From the NCBI GenBank assembly GCA_963611165.1, contig CAVDQG010000005.1:1-64000 (forward strand): 64,000 nt of DNA, given 5' to 3'. Below the pieces are notes generated by a model. That model had not been told where the DNA came from and searched no databases. It saw only the letters and a program-made list of their open reading frames with translations. The position numbers were made by a program, and so were the translations under genes. The DNA is from SIG603 sp963611165 (GTDB lineage Bacteria > Bacillota > Clostridia > Oscillospirales > Acutalibacteraceae). Shown one piece after another: positions 50,676 to 58,937 of the stretch (position 1 is its first letter; each line of letters opens with the position of its first letter).

Positions 50676-51950
50676 TTATGCGGGGAAGAAAGGATAAGCG
50701 ATTGGAAGGATAACCATACAGATTATGAAGGATACCAAAATAAGCGGTAAACCTGCCTTGACATAGTCTGTGAACTTGTATCCGCCGATGCCGACGACCA
50801 TTGTGTTAGCCGGCATACCGATTGGGGTAGCGTATGCACATGAGCCTGCGATAACCGTTGCGATAACAACTGCTCTCGGGTCTGCTCCGAGTCCGTTTGC
50901 AAGTGAAACAGCAATCGGAACCATAAGTGCCGTTGTAGCCGTGTTGGACATGAAGTTTGTCATTGCACAGGTTACTACGAAGATAACGAGGAGAAGGATC
51001 ATTGGGCTTACATCCTTGCCGAGAACATTGATGAGTCCGTCTGCGATCATTGTGCCTGCTCCGCTTGAATCAAGTGCGGATGCAAGTGCGAGTGAACCGC
51101 CGAAGAGGAAAACAGTCTTGAGGTCGATGGACTTAAGTGCTGTCTTTTCATCGATAACGCCTGTAAGAATAAGAACGATTGCTCCGATTGAAGCCGAAAC
51201 CTGAAGCTTGATGCCGATCTGGCTCTCGAAGATCATTGCGAGAATTGCGAGGATAAGAATTGCGAGTGACGCTATCTGCTTCCACTTAGGAACATTTGAG
51301 AAGTCCTTCGGTGCGTAGTTATCGTCGTCAGGATCTGTTACCTTTGTCTCCTTTGGGAGAAGCTTGTAGCCGAATAATGCGAAGAAGATGATTCCTGCGA
51401 TGAGCATCGGGCCGCCTACGATGATGTACTCGAAGAAGCTTGTCTCAATTCCGAGCTCCTGTAAAGCGCTGACGCCGAAGAGATTTCCGGGAGCACCGAT
51501 GATTGAAAGGTTTCCGCCAAGTGCGCAAGCAAATACAAGCGGCATTAAGAGGTGGCTGCGGCTGTAACCGCTGTCTGCTGCGATTCCGATAACAACCGGA
51601 ATGAGAACTGCTGCCGTTCCGGTATTTGAAAGGAAACCGGACATTACGCCTGCGATTACCATAATTGCTATGATAAGGCTGCGCTCTGTTTTAGCGAACT
51701 TTGTAACCAAGCCTCCGATTTTGTTTGCCATGCCTGTCTCAAACAAAGCCTGTCCTACGACAAACATTGCTACACAAAGAATTACGTTAGAATCGACATA
51801 ACCGGCAAATGCTGTTTTAGCATCCAATACTCCGGTAACACACAGACCTACGGAAACAATGGTAGCTGTCAGACCAAGCGGGATTTTTTCCAGCACGAAC
51901 ATAATGACCGCAAATGCCAGAAACAATAAGGTGATGACTGATGCACTCAT
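50676..51950 (-). CDS. SLC13/ArsB-type anion permease, likely tartrate carrier
   Basis: This 424-aa membrane protein has about eleven transmembrane segments and two family repeats. LSNTGTAAVLIPV and MSNTATTALMVPI are the paired Ser-Asn-Thr motifs that bind carboxylate substrate in DASS (SLC13) carriers. ATG 51950 has GGAGG 10 bp upstream; the frame is open for 71 more codons but these lie in the promoter. It is first in the operon with ttdA and ttdB, so tartrate or a similar dicarboxylate is its likely substrate. It could also exchange tartrate for succinate, as TtdT does. Confidence 0.88.
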   Translation of the reverse strand: MSASVITLLFLAFAVIMFVLEKIPLGLTATIVSVGLCVTGVLDAKTAFAGYVDSNVILCVAMFVVGQALFETGMANKIGGLVTKFAKTERSLIIAIMVIAGVMSGFLSNTGTAAVLIPVVIGIAADSGYSRSHLLMPLVFACALGGNLSIIGAPGNLFGVSALQELGIETSFFEYIIVGGPMLIAGIIFFALFGYKLLPKETKVTDPDDDNYAPKDFSNVPKWKQIASLAILILAILAMIFESQIGIKLQVSASIGAIVLILTGVIDEKTALKSIDLKTVFLFGGSLALASALDSSGAGTMIADGLINVLGKDVSPMILLLVIFVVTCAMTNFMSNTATTALMVPIAVSLANGLGADPRAVVIATVIAGSCAYATPIGMPANTMVVGIGGYKFTDYVKAGLPLILVSFIICMVILPIAYPFFPA

Positions 51951-51981
51951 TGAAATTTTGCCTCCAAATTTTTGATATTCG

Positions 51982-52163
51982 ATAATGTATCCAATCCACA
52001 GGATACTTATATAATCGAACCGGTACCTGTTCGATTTCACAAGGTGAACAAATTCACCTAAATGACTTAAGAAAAATTTATCGGTAATGGATAGTGATAT
52101 TTGATAGTTGATATTGTATCCATTTGTTGATTGTAATATACACCCGTAGTAACAAAAAGTCAA
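51982..52163 (-). promoter_or_regulatory. Promoter and operators of the tartrate operon
   Basis: On the minus strand TTGACT (52163-52158), a 17-bp spacer and TATATT (52140-52135) form a good promoter with start near 52128. ATATTGTATCCATTTG at 52111-52126, over the start site, and ATAATGTATCCAATCC at 51982-51997 each match 12 of 16 bases of the perfect palindrome in the GntR promoter. A different dyad, GGTGAA-CAAA-TTCACC (52043-52058), lies in the leader. The 452 bp 51951-52402 hold no gene. Confidence 0.65.
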
Positions 52164-52340
52164 TACCCTTTTTCAAGTTTGGCACAATAACAAATTAACA
52201 TATCCGAACTTTGTACAAGATTGCTAAGTTATATTCTCGCAGAGAAATTTTAGTCATAACTAACTCTCGATTCAAGCTTTTTCGTTCATGTTTTCCAAGA
52301 ATTTTACTTATCTTAAACTGACAAATAATCTCTCGGACAA

Positions 52341-52369
52341 AATAAAAAAGGAGAAGTCTTCCCTTCTCC
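52341..52369 (-). terminator. Intrinsic terminator of the GntR operon
   Basis: GGAGAAG/CTTCTCC (52350-52356 and 52363-52369) is followed on the minus strand by TTTTTTATTTT, 34 bp after the stop. Confidence 0.85.
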
Positions 52370-52402
52370 CTTGTTATCAAAAACGAAACATTCTGACATA
52401 CA

Positions 52403-53059
52403 TTAATGTTTCTTTAAATGCGAAAGCACATTGACAAGACTGCGCATAATGTGTGCCTCCATAAGGTCGCCCGCAAGCTTTTCGTTTCTTGCCTCAAGTG
52501 CACAAAGAATTTTATGGTGCTCCTCCATGCTTATGTGAGCATAATTCTCCTGAGTAACCTTATGGCCCATTGAAAGACCATTCCACATGCTCTGCAAAAG
52601 CTCTTTCATCGCATCGTTGTCAGCCGCCGTCCAGATTGCCATATGGAACTCCTGATTCTGTCGGCTGTAACTTGTGCTGTCGTCATTTGCAAGTGCCTTT
52701 TCTGCTTCCAAATAAGCCTCTTTAACCGCCGAGATGTCGGCATTTCTTCTGCAAACGAGAATAACCGCCGCCTTTTCGAGCGCGGCTCTGGTCTCGTAGT
52801 GGTCACGAAGGCGCTTTTCGCTCATACCGAGTACAATTGCCCCACGGTTCGGTCGAAGCTCTATAAGACCCTCTCTCTCGAGCATCTGAAAAGCCTCACG
52901 AATCGGCGTGGCGGAAACGCCAAGTTGCTTGGCAGTATCCTTTAGCGTGAGCTCCTGTCCCTCCTCGAACTGATGGCTTAGTATCGCCTCTCGAAGAGCA
53001 GACGCAACTCGGTCACGGGCGGGAAGCATCTGAATGGGATTTAACGGGGATAAGCTCAT
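52403..53059 (-). CDS. GntR family regulator with FCD domain (second)
   Basis: This 218-aa protein has a winged HTH (13-80; VASALREAILSHQFEEGQEL, LGVSATPIREAFQMLEREGLIEL) and an FCD effector domain (90-215). Possible metal/ligand residues are visible in NQEFHMAIW, EEHHKILCAL and MEAHIMRSL. Such regulators typically bind small carboxylates. It overlaps the preceding GntR gene by 4 nt. Having two FCD regulators beside a tartrate operon suggests two effectors or a heteromer; their targets are inferred. Confidence 0.88.
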   Translation of the reverse strand: MSLSPLNPIQMLPARDRVASALREAILSHQFEEGQELTLKDTAKQLGVSATPIREAFQMLEREGLIELRPNRGAIVLGMSEKRLRDHYETRAALEKAAVILVCRRNADISAVKEAYLEAEKALANDDSTSYSRQNQEFHMAIWTAADNDAMKELLQSMWNGLSMGHKVTQENYAHISMEEHHKILCALEARNEKLAGDLMEAHIMRSLVNVLSHLKKH

Positions 53060-53634
53060 CTATCAAGCTCCTTTGCCGCCTTGTCGGCTAAATCGTTGTA
53101 ATACTTTCGTATATAAGGAACTACATCTCTTCCCTCGTTAAAGGCATCGACAATAGCCTGATTGTTCGGCTTCAAGTCCTCGTCCGTAAAATCAACGAGT
53201 GTAGCGAGTGCCTTGAGCAGCATTCTGCGCTGAATTTCAAAACGCTGGCTTACTGCGGGGTTATCGAGTGACTCTGCGATAGCAAGGTGAAAATCCCAGT
53301 CGGTGGTAAGCTCCGGCAGACCCTTCTCACGAAGTGTGGGCTCGGCAAGTGTGTAAATCTCACACTCCATTGCAGCCAACACGGCAAAGCTCTGTCTTAT
53401 TCTGCTTGCCCTTGCTCCGACAACCTTAATATGTCTGTTCGGAAGTCGAATTAAAAGTCCCTCATTCTGTAATTGCTGCATAGCTTCTCTGACGGGAATT
53501 CGGCTGATACCCAGCTGAGCCGCAATATCCTCTTGTCTCAATTCCATTCCGTCAGTAAGTGTACCTCTGTAAATCTCACGGCGAAGCGCGTCTGCCGCCT
53601 GATCCTTCAAAGGAACAACAGTAACATTATCCAT
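53056..53634 (-). CDS. GntR family regulator with short FCD domain (first)
   Basis: This 192-aa protein has a winged HTH (7-75; AADALRREIYRGTLTDGMEL, LGISRIPVREAMQQLQNEGLLI) and an FCD domain shorter than its partner's by about 25 residues, with few of the metal-binding His. ATG 53634 has AAGGAG upstream. Its promoter contains a perfect 16-bp palindrome over the -10, so it is probably autorepressed. It and the downstream GntR are translationally coupled. Confidence 0.85.
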   Translation of the reverse strand: MDNVTVVPLKDQAADALRREIYRGTLTDGMELRQEDIAAQLGISRIPVREAMQQLQNEGLLIRLPNRHIKVVGARASRIRQSFAVLAAMECEIYTLAEPTLREKGLPELTTDWDFHLAIAESLDNPAVSQRFEIQRRMLLKALATLVDFTDEDLKPNNQAIVDAFNEGRDVVPYIRKYYNDLADKAAKELDR

Positions 53635-53668
53635 ACTTAAATTCTCCTTTCTGTTTTGTCCATTATCA

Positions 53669-53699
53669 ATATTGTATACAATATCGGTAATACAGTCAA
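53669..53699 (-). promoter_or_regulatory. GntR promoter with perfect 16-bp palindromic operator
   Basis: TTGACT (53699-53694), a 17-bp spacer and TACAAT (53676-53671) on the minus strand. The palindrome ATATTGTATACAATAT (53669-53684) covers the -10. It fits the typical GntR/FadR-type binding site and an autorepression role. Confidence 0.8.
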
Positions 53700-53787
53700 G
53701 TATATTATAAAGTATTTTTGTGCTGTTAGTCAACTTTTGTAAATAAACTGTAACGTAAAATTAATATAAAATAAATAATCGGGCAAA

Positions 53788-53815
53788 TAAAAAAGCCACA
53801 GCATAAGCTGTGGCT
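53788..53815 (-). terminator. Intrinsic terminator after the tRNA-Ser pair
   Basis: AGCCACAG/CTGTGGCT (53794-53801 and 53808-53815) is followed on the minus strand by six Ts. The stem begins at the last base of the tRNA CCA end. Confidence 0.88.
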
Positions 53816-53904
53816 GGCGCAGAAGGAGGGATTTGAACCCTCGCGCCGGTTTCCCGACCTACTCCCTTAGCAGGGGAGCCCCTTCACCACTTGGGTACTT
53901 CTGC
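53815..53904 (-). tRNA. tRNA-Ser (anticodon GCT)
   Basis: This 90-nt type II tRNA has acceptor GCAGAAG/CTTCTGC, anticodon stem CTCCC/GGGAG with loop CTGCTAA (anticodon GCT, reads AGC/AGT), a long variable arm and an encoded CCA end. Confidence 0.95.
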
Positions 53905-53951
53905 AAGCTGGTGAAGTTATTAAAAATAACTTTTCTCTTTTTGAAAAGAGA

Positions 53952-54040
53952 TGGCGGAGAGAAAGGGATTCGAACCCTTGGTACGTCGCCGCATCACTAG
54001 TTTTCAAGACTAGCTCCTTAAACCACTCGGACATCTCTCC
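53952..54040 (-). tRNA. tRNA-Ser (anticodon TGA)
   Basis: This 89-nt type II tRNA has acceptor GGAGAGA/TCTCTCC, anticodon stem CTAGT/ACTAG with loop CTTGAAA (anticodon TGA, reads UCN), a long variable arm and encoded CCA. It is 47 bp upstream of the other tRNA-Ser and shares its promoter. Confidence 0.95.
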
Positions 54041-54055
54041 GTATCAAGCTCTACA

Positions 54056-54084
54056 ATAATACCATAAACCTTGAAGCATGTCAA
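54056..54084 (-). promoter_or_regulatory. Promoter of the tRNA-Ser pair
   Basis: TTGACA (54084-54079), 17 bp, then TATTAT (54061-54056) on the minus strand; start near 54049, about 9 nt before the first tRNA. Confidence 0.85.
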
Positions 54085-54123
54085 GCTTTTTTTCAAAAAA
54101 ATCAATATTTTGTAAGAAGATTT

Positions 54124-54160
54124 AAAAAACGGCTCTTTCTTGCGGAAAAAGCCGTTTTTT
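54124..54160 (-). terminator. Intrinsic terminator after the NlpC-like gene
   Basis: AAAAAACGGCT (54124-54134) pairs with AGCCGTTTTTT (54150-54160), with a T-rich minus-strand tail, 19 bp after the stop. Confidence 0.85.
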
Positions 54161-54179
54161 ATCAAAGTTTTAAGCGTAA

Positions 54180-55703
54180 TTAAGCGTAATAATTATCTAT
54201 CGAGGGATTACTCATATCAATCGTATAGACATTGCTGAAGCTTCCGTAAATCTTCTTGCCGTTCTGCACGGTGTACGCTCTGATTTTATAGTAGTAAACA
54301 CCGCTCTTCTTGAGATTACCTCTCTTGAAAACAGGCGACTTTGTTGTCTTGACAAGCTTGAATCCGCTCACCGAAGAATATCCCGAGCACCAAACCTCAT
54401 AGTAAGTAGCTCTTTCAACCTTATTCCATGTTAATTTGAGTATTCCGCCCGAAACCGTAACATGAGCGGACGGCTTCCACATAGTGGTTCTCGCACTTCT
54501 TACCGTGGACGAATTTCCGCTGTAGGTTTTATTCTTGTAAATCGTGTAGGGCACTACCTTATAGTAGTAGGTCTTGTTAAACGAAAGATATGTATCATAG
54601 TAACAGCTTGTCGTGTTCTTGGTGATTTTCTTTCTTAGCGTGTAAGTGCCGTTCTTGGAGGTGGAACGATAGATTTTATATCCCGTGCAAGCCGAATTTG
54701 TCGACCAGTACACCTTTATGATGTTGCAGCCTCTGCTCATCGCATTAAAGGACTTTACCTGCGGATTTCCGACAATTACCTCACATTTAGCCGACATTGA
54801 GCCGTCGCTTGATGTTGCCGTGACCGTAGCCTTGCCAATGCCAACTGTTGTGAGCTGACCGCTTGAGCTGACCTTAACAACATTCGTATTTGAAGACGAC
54901 CACTTTACTCCGAGTGACGAAGGCGTGACCTTTGCACTGATTGAAGAGCTCGAACCGATAGAGAGGCTAAGGTTTGATTTGCTTATGGTGAGGCTCTTTT
55001 CGGGTGAAGTCTTGATTATGATGTAATCTCTGTAGGAAAGGTCATTAATCGGAGCAATTACGTTTGCGTAAGTTGACTGCCACGCTCTGTTGTCCCCCAC
55101 GCTGTCTCCCCAATAAATCATGAGGTGGTTGTCCTGACCGTAAGGAAGCGAACCTGGTTTATCGGTAAATCCCAAGACAATATCACCCTTTTCGAGGTGA
55201 CCGCTGTAAAGCATGGAATTGAGATTAGAATAGACATAGGCTCTGATGTTGCTGTACTGAAGCATGAGATACCAGTTGCTTGCTCCCGCCATAGCGTCAT
55301 AGTATCTTCCCGAGCCCCAATAGTAAATATCACCCTTGCGCATAAATTCCATCATGGCGCTCTCGTTGAGTCCTGCCATTCTGCATGCATGAGCGACAAA
55401 TCCCGCACAGTTAAGACCCGTCATGCCGTTGTAGCTTGTGTCGCCGTTCGGTGACTGAAAATCTCCCGAAACATATCTTGTACCAAGGTAATAGTTATCG
55501 TGCTCGTGAGAGGAAAGCCAGTTCACAAGGCTTTCTCTGCTCATGCCAAAGTCTTCAAGATATTGACTTCCGTAAGCGTTCTTGCCTATCTCGCTTTGAA
55601 CCGTATCCCAGTTTCTGGTTGCGGAAGCACTGAGCGGCAAACAGGAAACAACCGTCACCACTACCAAAAAGAGCGACAGAATTCGCACAGTATATCTTTG
55701 CAT
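54180..55703 (-). CDS. Secreted NlpC/P60-like protein with Big_2 and FnIII-like domains
   Basis: This 507-aa protein has a signal peptide (1-28). A papain-like NlpC/P60 domain follows at about 35-240: Cys99 in GLNCAGFVAHAC is the likely nucleophile and DNHLMIYWGD supplies the His. A Big_2 immunoglobulin-like domain (about 238-315; LTISKSNLSLSIGSSSSISA) and two fibronectin III-like domains (about 320-405 and 412-500) complete it. It probably cuts peptidoglycan stem peptides outside the cell. ATG 55703 has GGGGG upstream; an in-frame start 17 codons earlier would spoil the signal peptide. It lacks a sorting signal. Confidence 0.82.
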   Translation of the reverse strand: MQRYTVRILSLFLVVVTVVSCLPLSASATRNWDTVQSEIGKNAYGSQYLEDFGMSRESLVNWLSSHEHDNYYLGTRYVSGDFQSPNGDTSYNGMTGLNCAGFVAHACRMAGLNESAMMEFMRKGDIYYWGSGRYYDAMAGASNWYLMLQYSNIRAYVYSNLNSMLYSGHLEKGDIVLGFTDKPGSLPYGQDNHLMIYWGDSVGDNRAWQSTYANVIAPINDLSYRDYIIIKTSPEKSLTISKSNLSLSIGSSSSISAKVTPSSLGVKWSSSNTNVVKVSSSGQLTTVGIGKATVTATSSDGSMSAKCEVIVGNPQVKSFNAMSRGCNIIKVYWSTNSACTGYKIYRSTSKNGTYTLRKKITKNTTSCYYDTYLSFNKTYYYKVVPYTIYKNKTYSGNSSTVRSARTTMWKPSAHVTVSGGILKLTWNKVERATYYEVWCSGYSSVSGFKLVKTTKSPVFKRGNLKKSGVYYYKIRAYTVQNGKKIYGSFSNVYTIDMSNPSIDNYYA

Positions 55704-55780
55704 TTTAAATAACCCCCAATTAAACTTCGTTCCCCTCACGGAGAATTTTTTCAAATCACTTTCAAATTACTTTCGTTATA

Positions 55781-56314
55781 TCAAAGCTTTACAAGAGTCG
55801 GCTCGTGATTAAGAGCAGGAATAATCTTTTCCTTAAAGTCACTCACCTTAATTCTAAGGCTCGATGTATTTATGCAAGGATGACATCCAAAATATTCCGC
55901 TTTCAAAACGTCCTCGTCTATCAGAAGTCTGACAGCGTTGTCCTTATCGTTCATAAGCCCGAGCACACTCACCGAACCGGGAGTAATATCAAGATATTTC
56001 TCCATAAATTCCTCGCCCGCAAAAGAAAGTCTCGAAGAATTAATCTGAGCGGAAATATCTTTCGTCTTAAACTTTTTGTCGGCAGGTATCATAAGAAGAT
56101 AAAAAGCCGTCTGCTGTCTGTTACAGAGAAAGAGATTTTTGCAAATGACCGCATTAAGAGTTTTGTCAATCTCCTCGCAAACCTCCATGGTCATTGCCGC
56201 CTCATGGTCTGCCCTCTCGTATTCGACGCCGAGACTGTCGAGAAAATCATAGCACCTGATTTCCTTTTGAAGTCTGCCGCTTTCATCCTCAGGTCTTCCC
56301 TTGTAAAGTTCCAT
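55781..56314 (-). CDS. Prolyl-tRNA editing protein (ProX/PrdX-like)
   Basis: This 177-aa single-domain protein of the YbaK/EbsC fold has LDSLGVEYERADHEAAMTME, the KNLFLCNRQQTAFYLLMIPADKK core with the conserved Lys and MNDKDNAVRLLIDEDV. These fit ProX/PrdX, which hydrolyse mis-charged Ala-tRNA-Pro or similar. It has no synthetase domain and no adjacent proline gene. It may be expressed from its own promoter after the carbonic anhydrase terminator. Confidence 0.88.
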   Translation of the reverse strand: MELYKGRPEDESGRLQKEIRCYDFLDSLGVEYERADHEAAMTMEVCEEIDKTLNAVICKNLFLCNRQQTAFYLLMIPADKKFKTKDISAQINSSRLSFAGEEFMEKYLDITPGSVSVLGLMNDKDNAVRLLIDEDVLKAEYFGCHPCINTSSLRIKVSDFKEKIIPALNHEPTLVKL

Positions 56315-56375
56315 TGCATTCCTCCGAAAATAAATCTAATTTACATTTTACAACTTACAGTAAAAAAGTAAAGAG

Positions 56376-56415
56376 CAAAAAAGAAAAAGACCGCTTGTCT
56401 GTGTCAAACGGTCTT
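56376..56415 (-). terminator. Intrinsic terminator after the carbonic anhydrase gene
   Basis: AAGACCG/CGGTCTT (56387-56393 and 56409-56415) with a 15-nt loop is followed on the minus strand by TTTCTTTTTT. Between 56315 and 56566 no gene is seen. Confidence 0.75.
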
Positions 56416-56566
56416 CTCTGCTTTTTGTGAACCTATGGAAATAAAAAGGAAGTGTGTGTTTTGGAGTGTGAAAAACGATTCACAAAAAGTCAACAAAAAA
56501 AGTATATTAAATAAAAGCGAGTGTCGTAATCTGACAAAATTCTTTTTGGAGGTAAAATTAATCCGA

Positions 56567-57139
56567 TTACAAAAACTCTACGCTTCCGTCCTCAATGTGA
56601 TACATGGCGCCGACAACTCTCATTCCCGTCTCAGCCTCAATCTCGCTAATTGAAAGACTGCTCTCTATCACACGCACGCTGTGAAGAACATTCATACAGC
56701 TTGCTTTGTAGGGGTCTGTTTCGTCGCCTATTGCCTTTCGTATCTCATCCGTAATGAATTTAATGTAGCCGCCCGGCTCGTGATTGATAGCCGCGTCGAC
56801 CGCACCGCATCGGGTGTGTCCCAATACAACAACAAGCTTGCATCCGAGATGCTCAGCCGCATACTCGATACTGCCAAGCTGGTGGTCGTCTATGACGTTG
56901 CCCGCCAGACGGATAACAAACAGCTCGCCGATGCCCGCCGAAAAGATATGCTCGGGAATAACGCGTGAATCGGAACAGGTAACGATAATCGCATAGGGAC
57001 TTTGTCCCTCGGTTGCCGTTGTGAGTCTGATACGCTTGGATATATTTCCGCTGTTTTTCTTAGCGTTCAGGTACTTTGAATTGCCCGAAGCCAAACGGTA
57101 GATGGCGTTTGCCGCTGTCATAATTTCATCTTGCTGCAT
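56567..57139 (-). CDS. Beta-class carbonic anhydrase
   Basis: This 190-aa protein has zinc ligands Cys and Asp/Arg dyad in CSDSR (about 54-58) and His/Cys in GHTRCGAVDAA (about 105-115), the beta-class pattern. It interconverts CO2 and bicarbonate in the cytoplasm, useful for carboxylating or decarboxylating metabolism next to oxaloacetate-producing pathways. It is a single gene. Confidence 0.92.
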   Translation of the reverse strand: MQQDEIMTAANAIYRLASGNSKYLNAKKNSGNISKRIRLTTATEGQSPYAIIVTCSDSRVIPEHIFSAGIGELFVIRLAGNVIDDHQLGSIEYAAEHLGCKLVVVLGHTRCGAVDAAINHEPGGYIKFITDEIRKAIGDETDPYKASCMNVLHSVRVIESSLSISEIEAETGMRVVGAMYHIEDGSVEFL

Positions 57140-57309
57140 AAGAGAACCTCCCTTAAAAAAGCCTTTCCGACTTCTTATCTTCTGAACTTATCTAATAAAT
57201 CGGAACGATATTATCACAGAAAATATCTTGTAACAAGGAGCAATTTCTTAAGATTATATTAATAAAATTTAAACTTTGAAATCCGGAAACTCTTTGAAAA
57301 ATTTTCTGT

Positions 57310-57351
57310 AAAAACACTGCCCGACTGCCCCACGCAAGGGACAGTCGGGCA
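57310..57351 (-). terminator. Intrinsic terminator after the citrate carrier gene
   Basis: A 10-bp GC-rich stem (57318-57327 and 57342-57351) is followed on the minus strand by GTGTTTTT. Confidence 0.85.
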
Positions 57352-57380
57352 ACTGATAAGAAGTTAGGATAGTGGATATC

Positions 57381-58715
57381 TTAGAAAGTGATAACTCCGA
57401 GTACCAAACCTGCTACCAAGCAGATGATTGATACACCCCACTGCCATGTGAAGCAGAACTTGATGTGATCCTTGATCTCAACGCCTGCAAGACCGATACC
57501 GAGGTATGTAGCAGGAGCAACAGGGCTGATAAATGTAGCGCAGTTACGGCAAACAACCATTGCGATTGCAATGTGAGCCGGATTAACACCGAACTGAGCA
57601 CCAACGCTGATGAGAACAGGAAGAAGTCCGTAGAAATAGGAGTCTGTATCGAAGAGGAGTGCGAGCGGTACGCTGAGCACGCCGATGATGACCGGTAAGA
57701 AACGACCGAGTGATGTTGGGATGAAGCTTGCCATTACGACTGCCATCTCCTCCATGATGCCGCTCTTCTGGAGAACACCGAGGAATACACCGGCACACAT
57801 GATTGTGGAAGCCATTGTGAGACCTGCAGCAGCATGAGACTTGATGATGCTGTTCTGAAGCTTCTTGCCATGATAGTTAACGAAGATTGCAACTGCACAG
57901 CCTACCATGAATACATAGTAGCTCGGGAACTTATCCCAAACGAGAACTGCGATAACTGCGATTGTGATGATAACATTGATGACGAAGTTCTTCGGACGAA
58001 GAAGTGACTCGTCCTTCTCGCCTGCTTCGGAATCGTCATACTTGTCTGCATCCTCGATAGCTGCATCGCCAAGCTTAGCGATACGCTTCTTCTCCTGGAA
58101 GCCCCAGAAGATTGCTGTGCCGACAGCGAGGATAAGACCGACAATCTGCATCGGGATGATCTGACCCCAAAGCTCGTTCGGCTCGCATCCGAGAACACTT
58201 GCTGCACGCATTGTAGGACCGCCCCAAGGCAAGAGGTTCATAACACCCATGGATGTGACGCATATCAAGAGAAGCGTCTCACGTCTCATGTGAAGTCTCT
58301 TGTAAACAGGGAGCATAGCCGGGATTGTGATAAGGAATGTGGAAGCTCCGCCGCCGTCAAGGTGACCGATAACTGCGATAAGGCATGTCATAAGAGTAAC
58401 GCCGATGATGTTGTTGCCGACCTTTTTCATCAGGGCATTGATAATGGTGTCGAACATACCGGCATCAGTCATGATACCGAAGAACAGCACCGAGAAAATA
58501 AAGAGAATTGCGGTTCCGTGGACGCCTGAAACGCCGTCTTTAATAAAGCCTGCCATCTCATCGAGTGAGAAGGTCTTTGTTACTACCAAGATGGTAGCAG
58601 TGATTGTAGAAACACTGACAAATGCCAGTGAGGGGACCGTGACATTGCGCAGTAAGAGCACAATGACTGCGATAACTGTGGCAAAGCCAAGTAACGCCAG
58701 AATGGTTTCGCTCAT
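57381..58715 (-). CDS. CitMHS family citrate-cation symporter
   Basis: This 444-aa membrane protein has about eleven transmembrane helices. GHLDGGGASTFLITIPAMLP and DTDSYFYGLLPVL are typical CitMHS substrate motifs. The family takes up citrate in complex with Mg or Ca and protons. ATG 58715 has AAGGAT upstream. The next genes upstream are a sensor kinase and regulator, and citrate lyase follows, so the carrier supplies the lyase. Confidence 0.9.
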   Translation of the reverse strand: MSETILALLGFATVIAVIVLLLRNVTVPSLAFVSVSTITATILVVTKTFSLDEMAGFIKDGVSGVHGTAILFIFSVLFFGIMTDAGMFDTIINALMKKVGNNIIGVTLMTCLIAVIGHLDGGGASTFLITIPAMLPVYKRLHMRRETLLLICVTSMGVMNLLPWGGPTMRAASVLGCEPNELWGQIIPMQIVGLILAVGTAIFWGFQEKKRIAKLGDAAIEDADKYDDSEAGEKDESLLRPKNFVINVIITIAVIAVLVWDKFPSYYVFMVGCAVAIFVNYHGKKLQNSIIKSHAAAGLTMASTIMCAGVFLGVLQKSGIMEEMAVVMASFIPTSLGRFLPVIIGVLSVPLALLFDTDSYFYGLLPVLISVGAQFGVNPAHIAIAMVVCRNCATFISPVAPATYLGIGLAGVEIKDHIKFCFTWQWGVSIICLVAGLVLGVITF

Positions 58716-58788
58716 TTGTGTCAAATCCTTTCATTTTTACCGAACTTTTTACGGAGCGTGATCGGCTTGCTCCGCTGTTGATGTTGCT

Positions 58789-58840
58789 ATTATATGAACT
58801 TAGCCTTAAACACCAAATAGATTTATGTTACGGTTTGTTA
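58789..58840 (-). promoter_or_regulatory. Likely activator-dependent promoter of the citrate carrier
   Basis: On the minus strand TATAAT (58794-58789) is preceded 17 bp upstream by a poor -35, TTTGGT (58817-58812). Two TGTTA copies exactly 10 bp apart (58826-58830 and 58836-58840, plus-strand reading) lie just upstream and could be binding sites for the OmpR-type regulator. Speculative. Confidence 0.4.
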
Positions 58841-58865
58841 AGACTTGCCTTAATATTTATTAAGA

Positions 58866-58899
58866 AACAAAAAATCACCTCCAAAGAGATGATTTTTTG
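58866..58899. terminator. Intrinsic terminator after the sensor kinase gene
   Basis: ACAAAAAATCA (58866-58876) pairs with TGATTTTTTGT (58889-58899); an inner CTC/GAG helix extends it. T-rich on the minus strand, 39 bp after the kinase stop. Confidence 0.8.
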
Positions 58900-58937
58900 T
58901 CGATGTTAAATATTTATTTAGGTGTTTCAGCCTCAAA

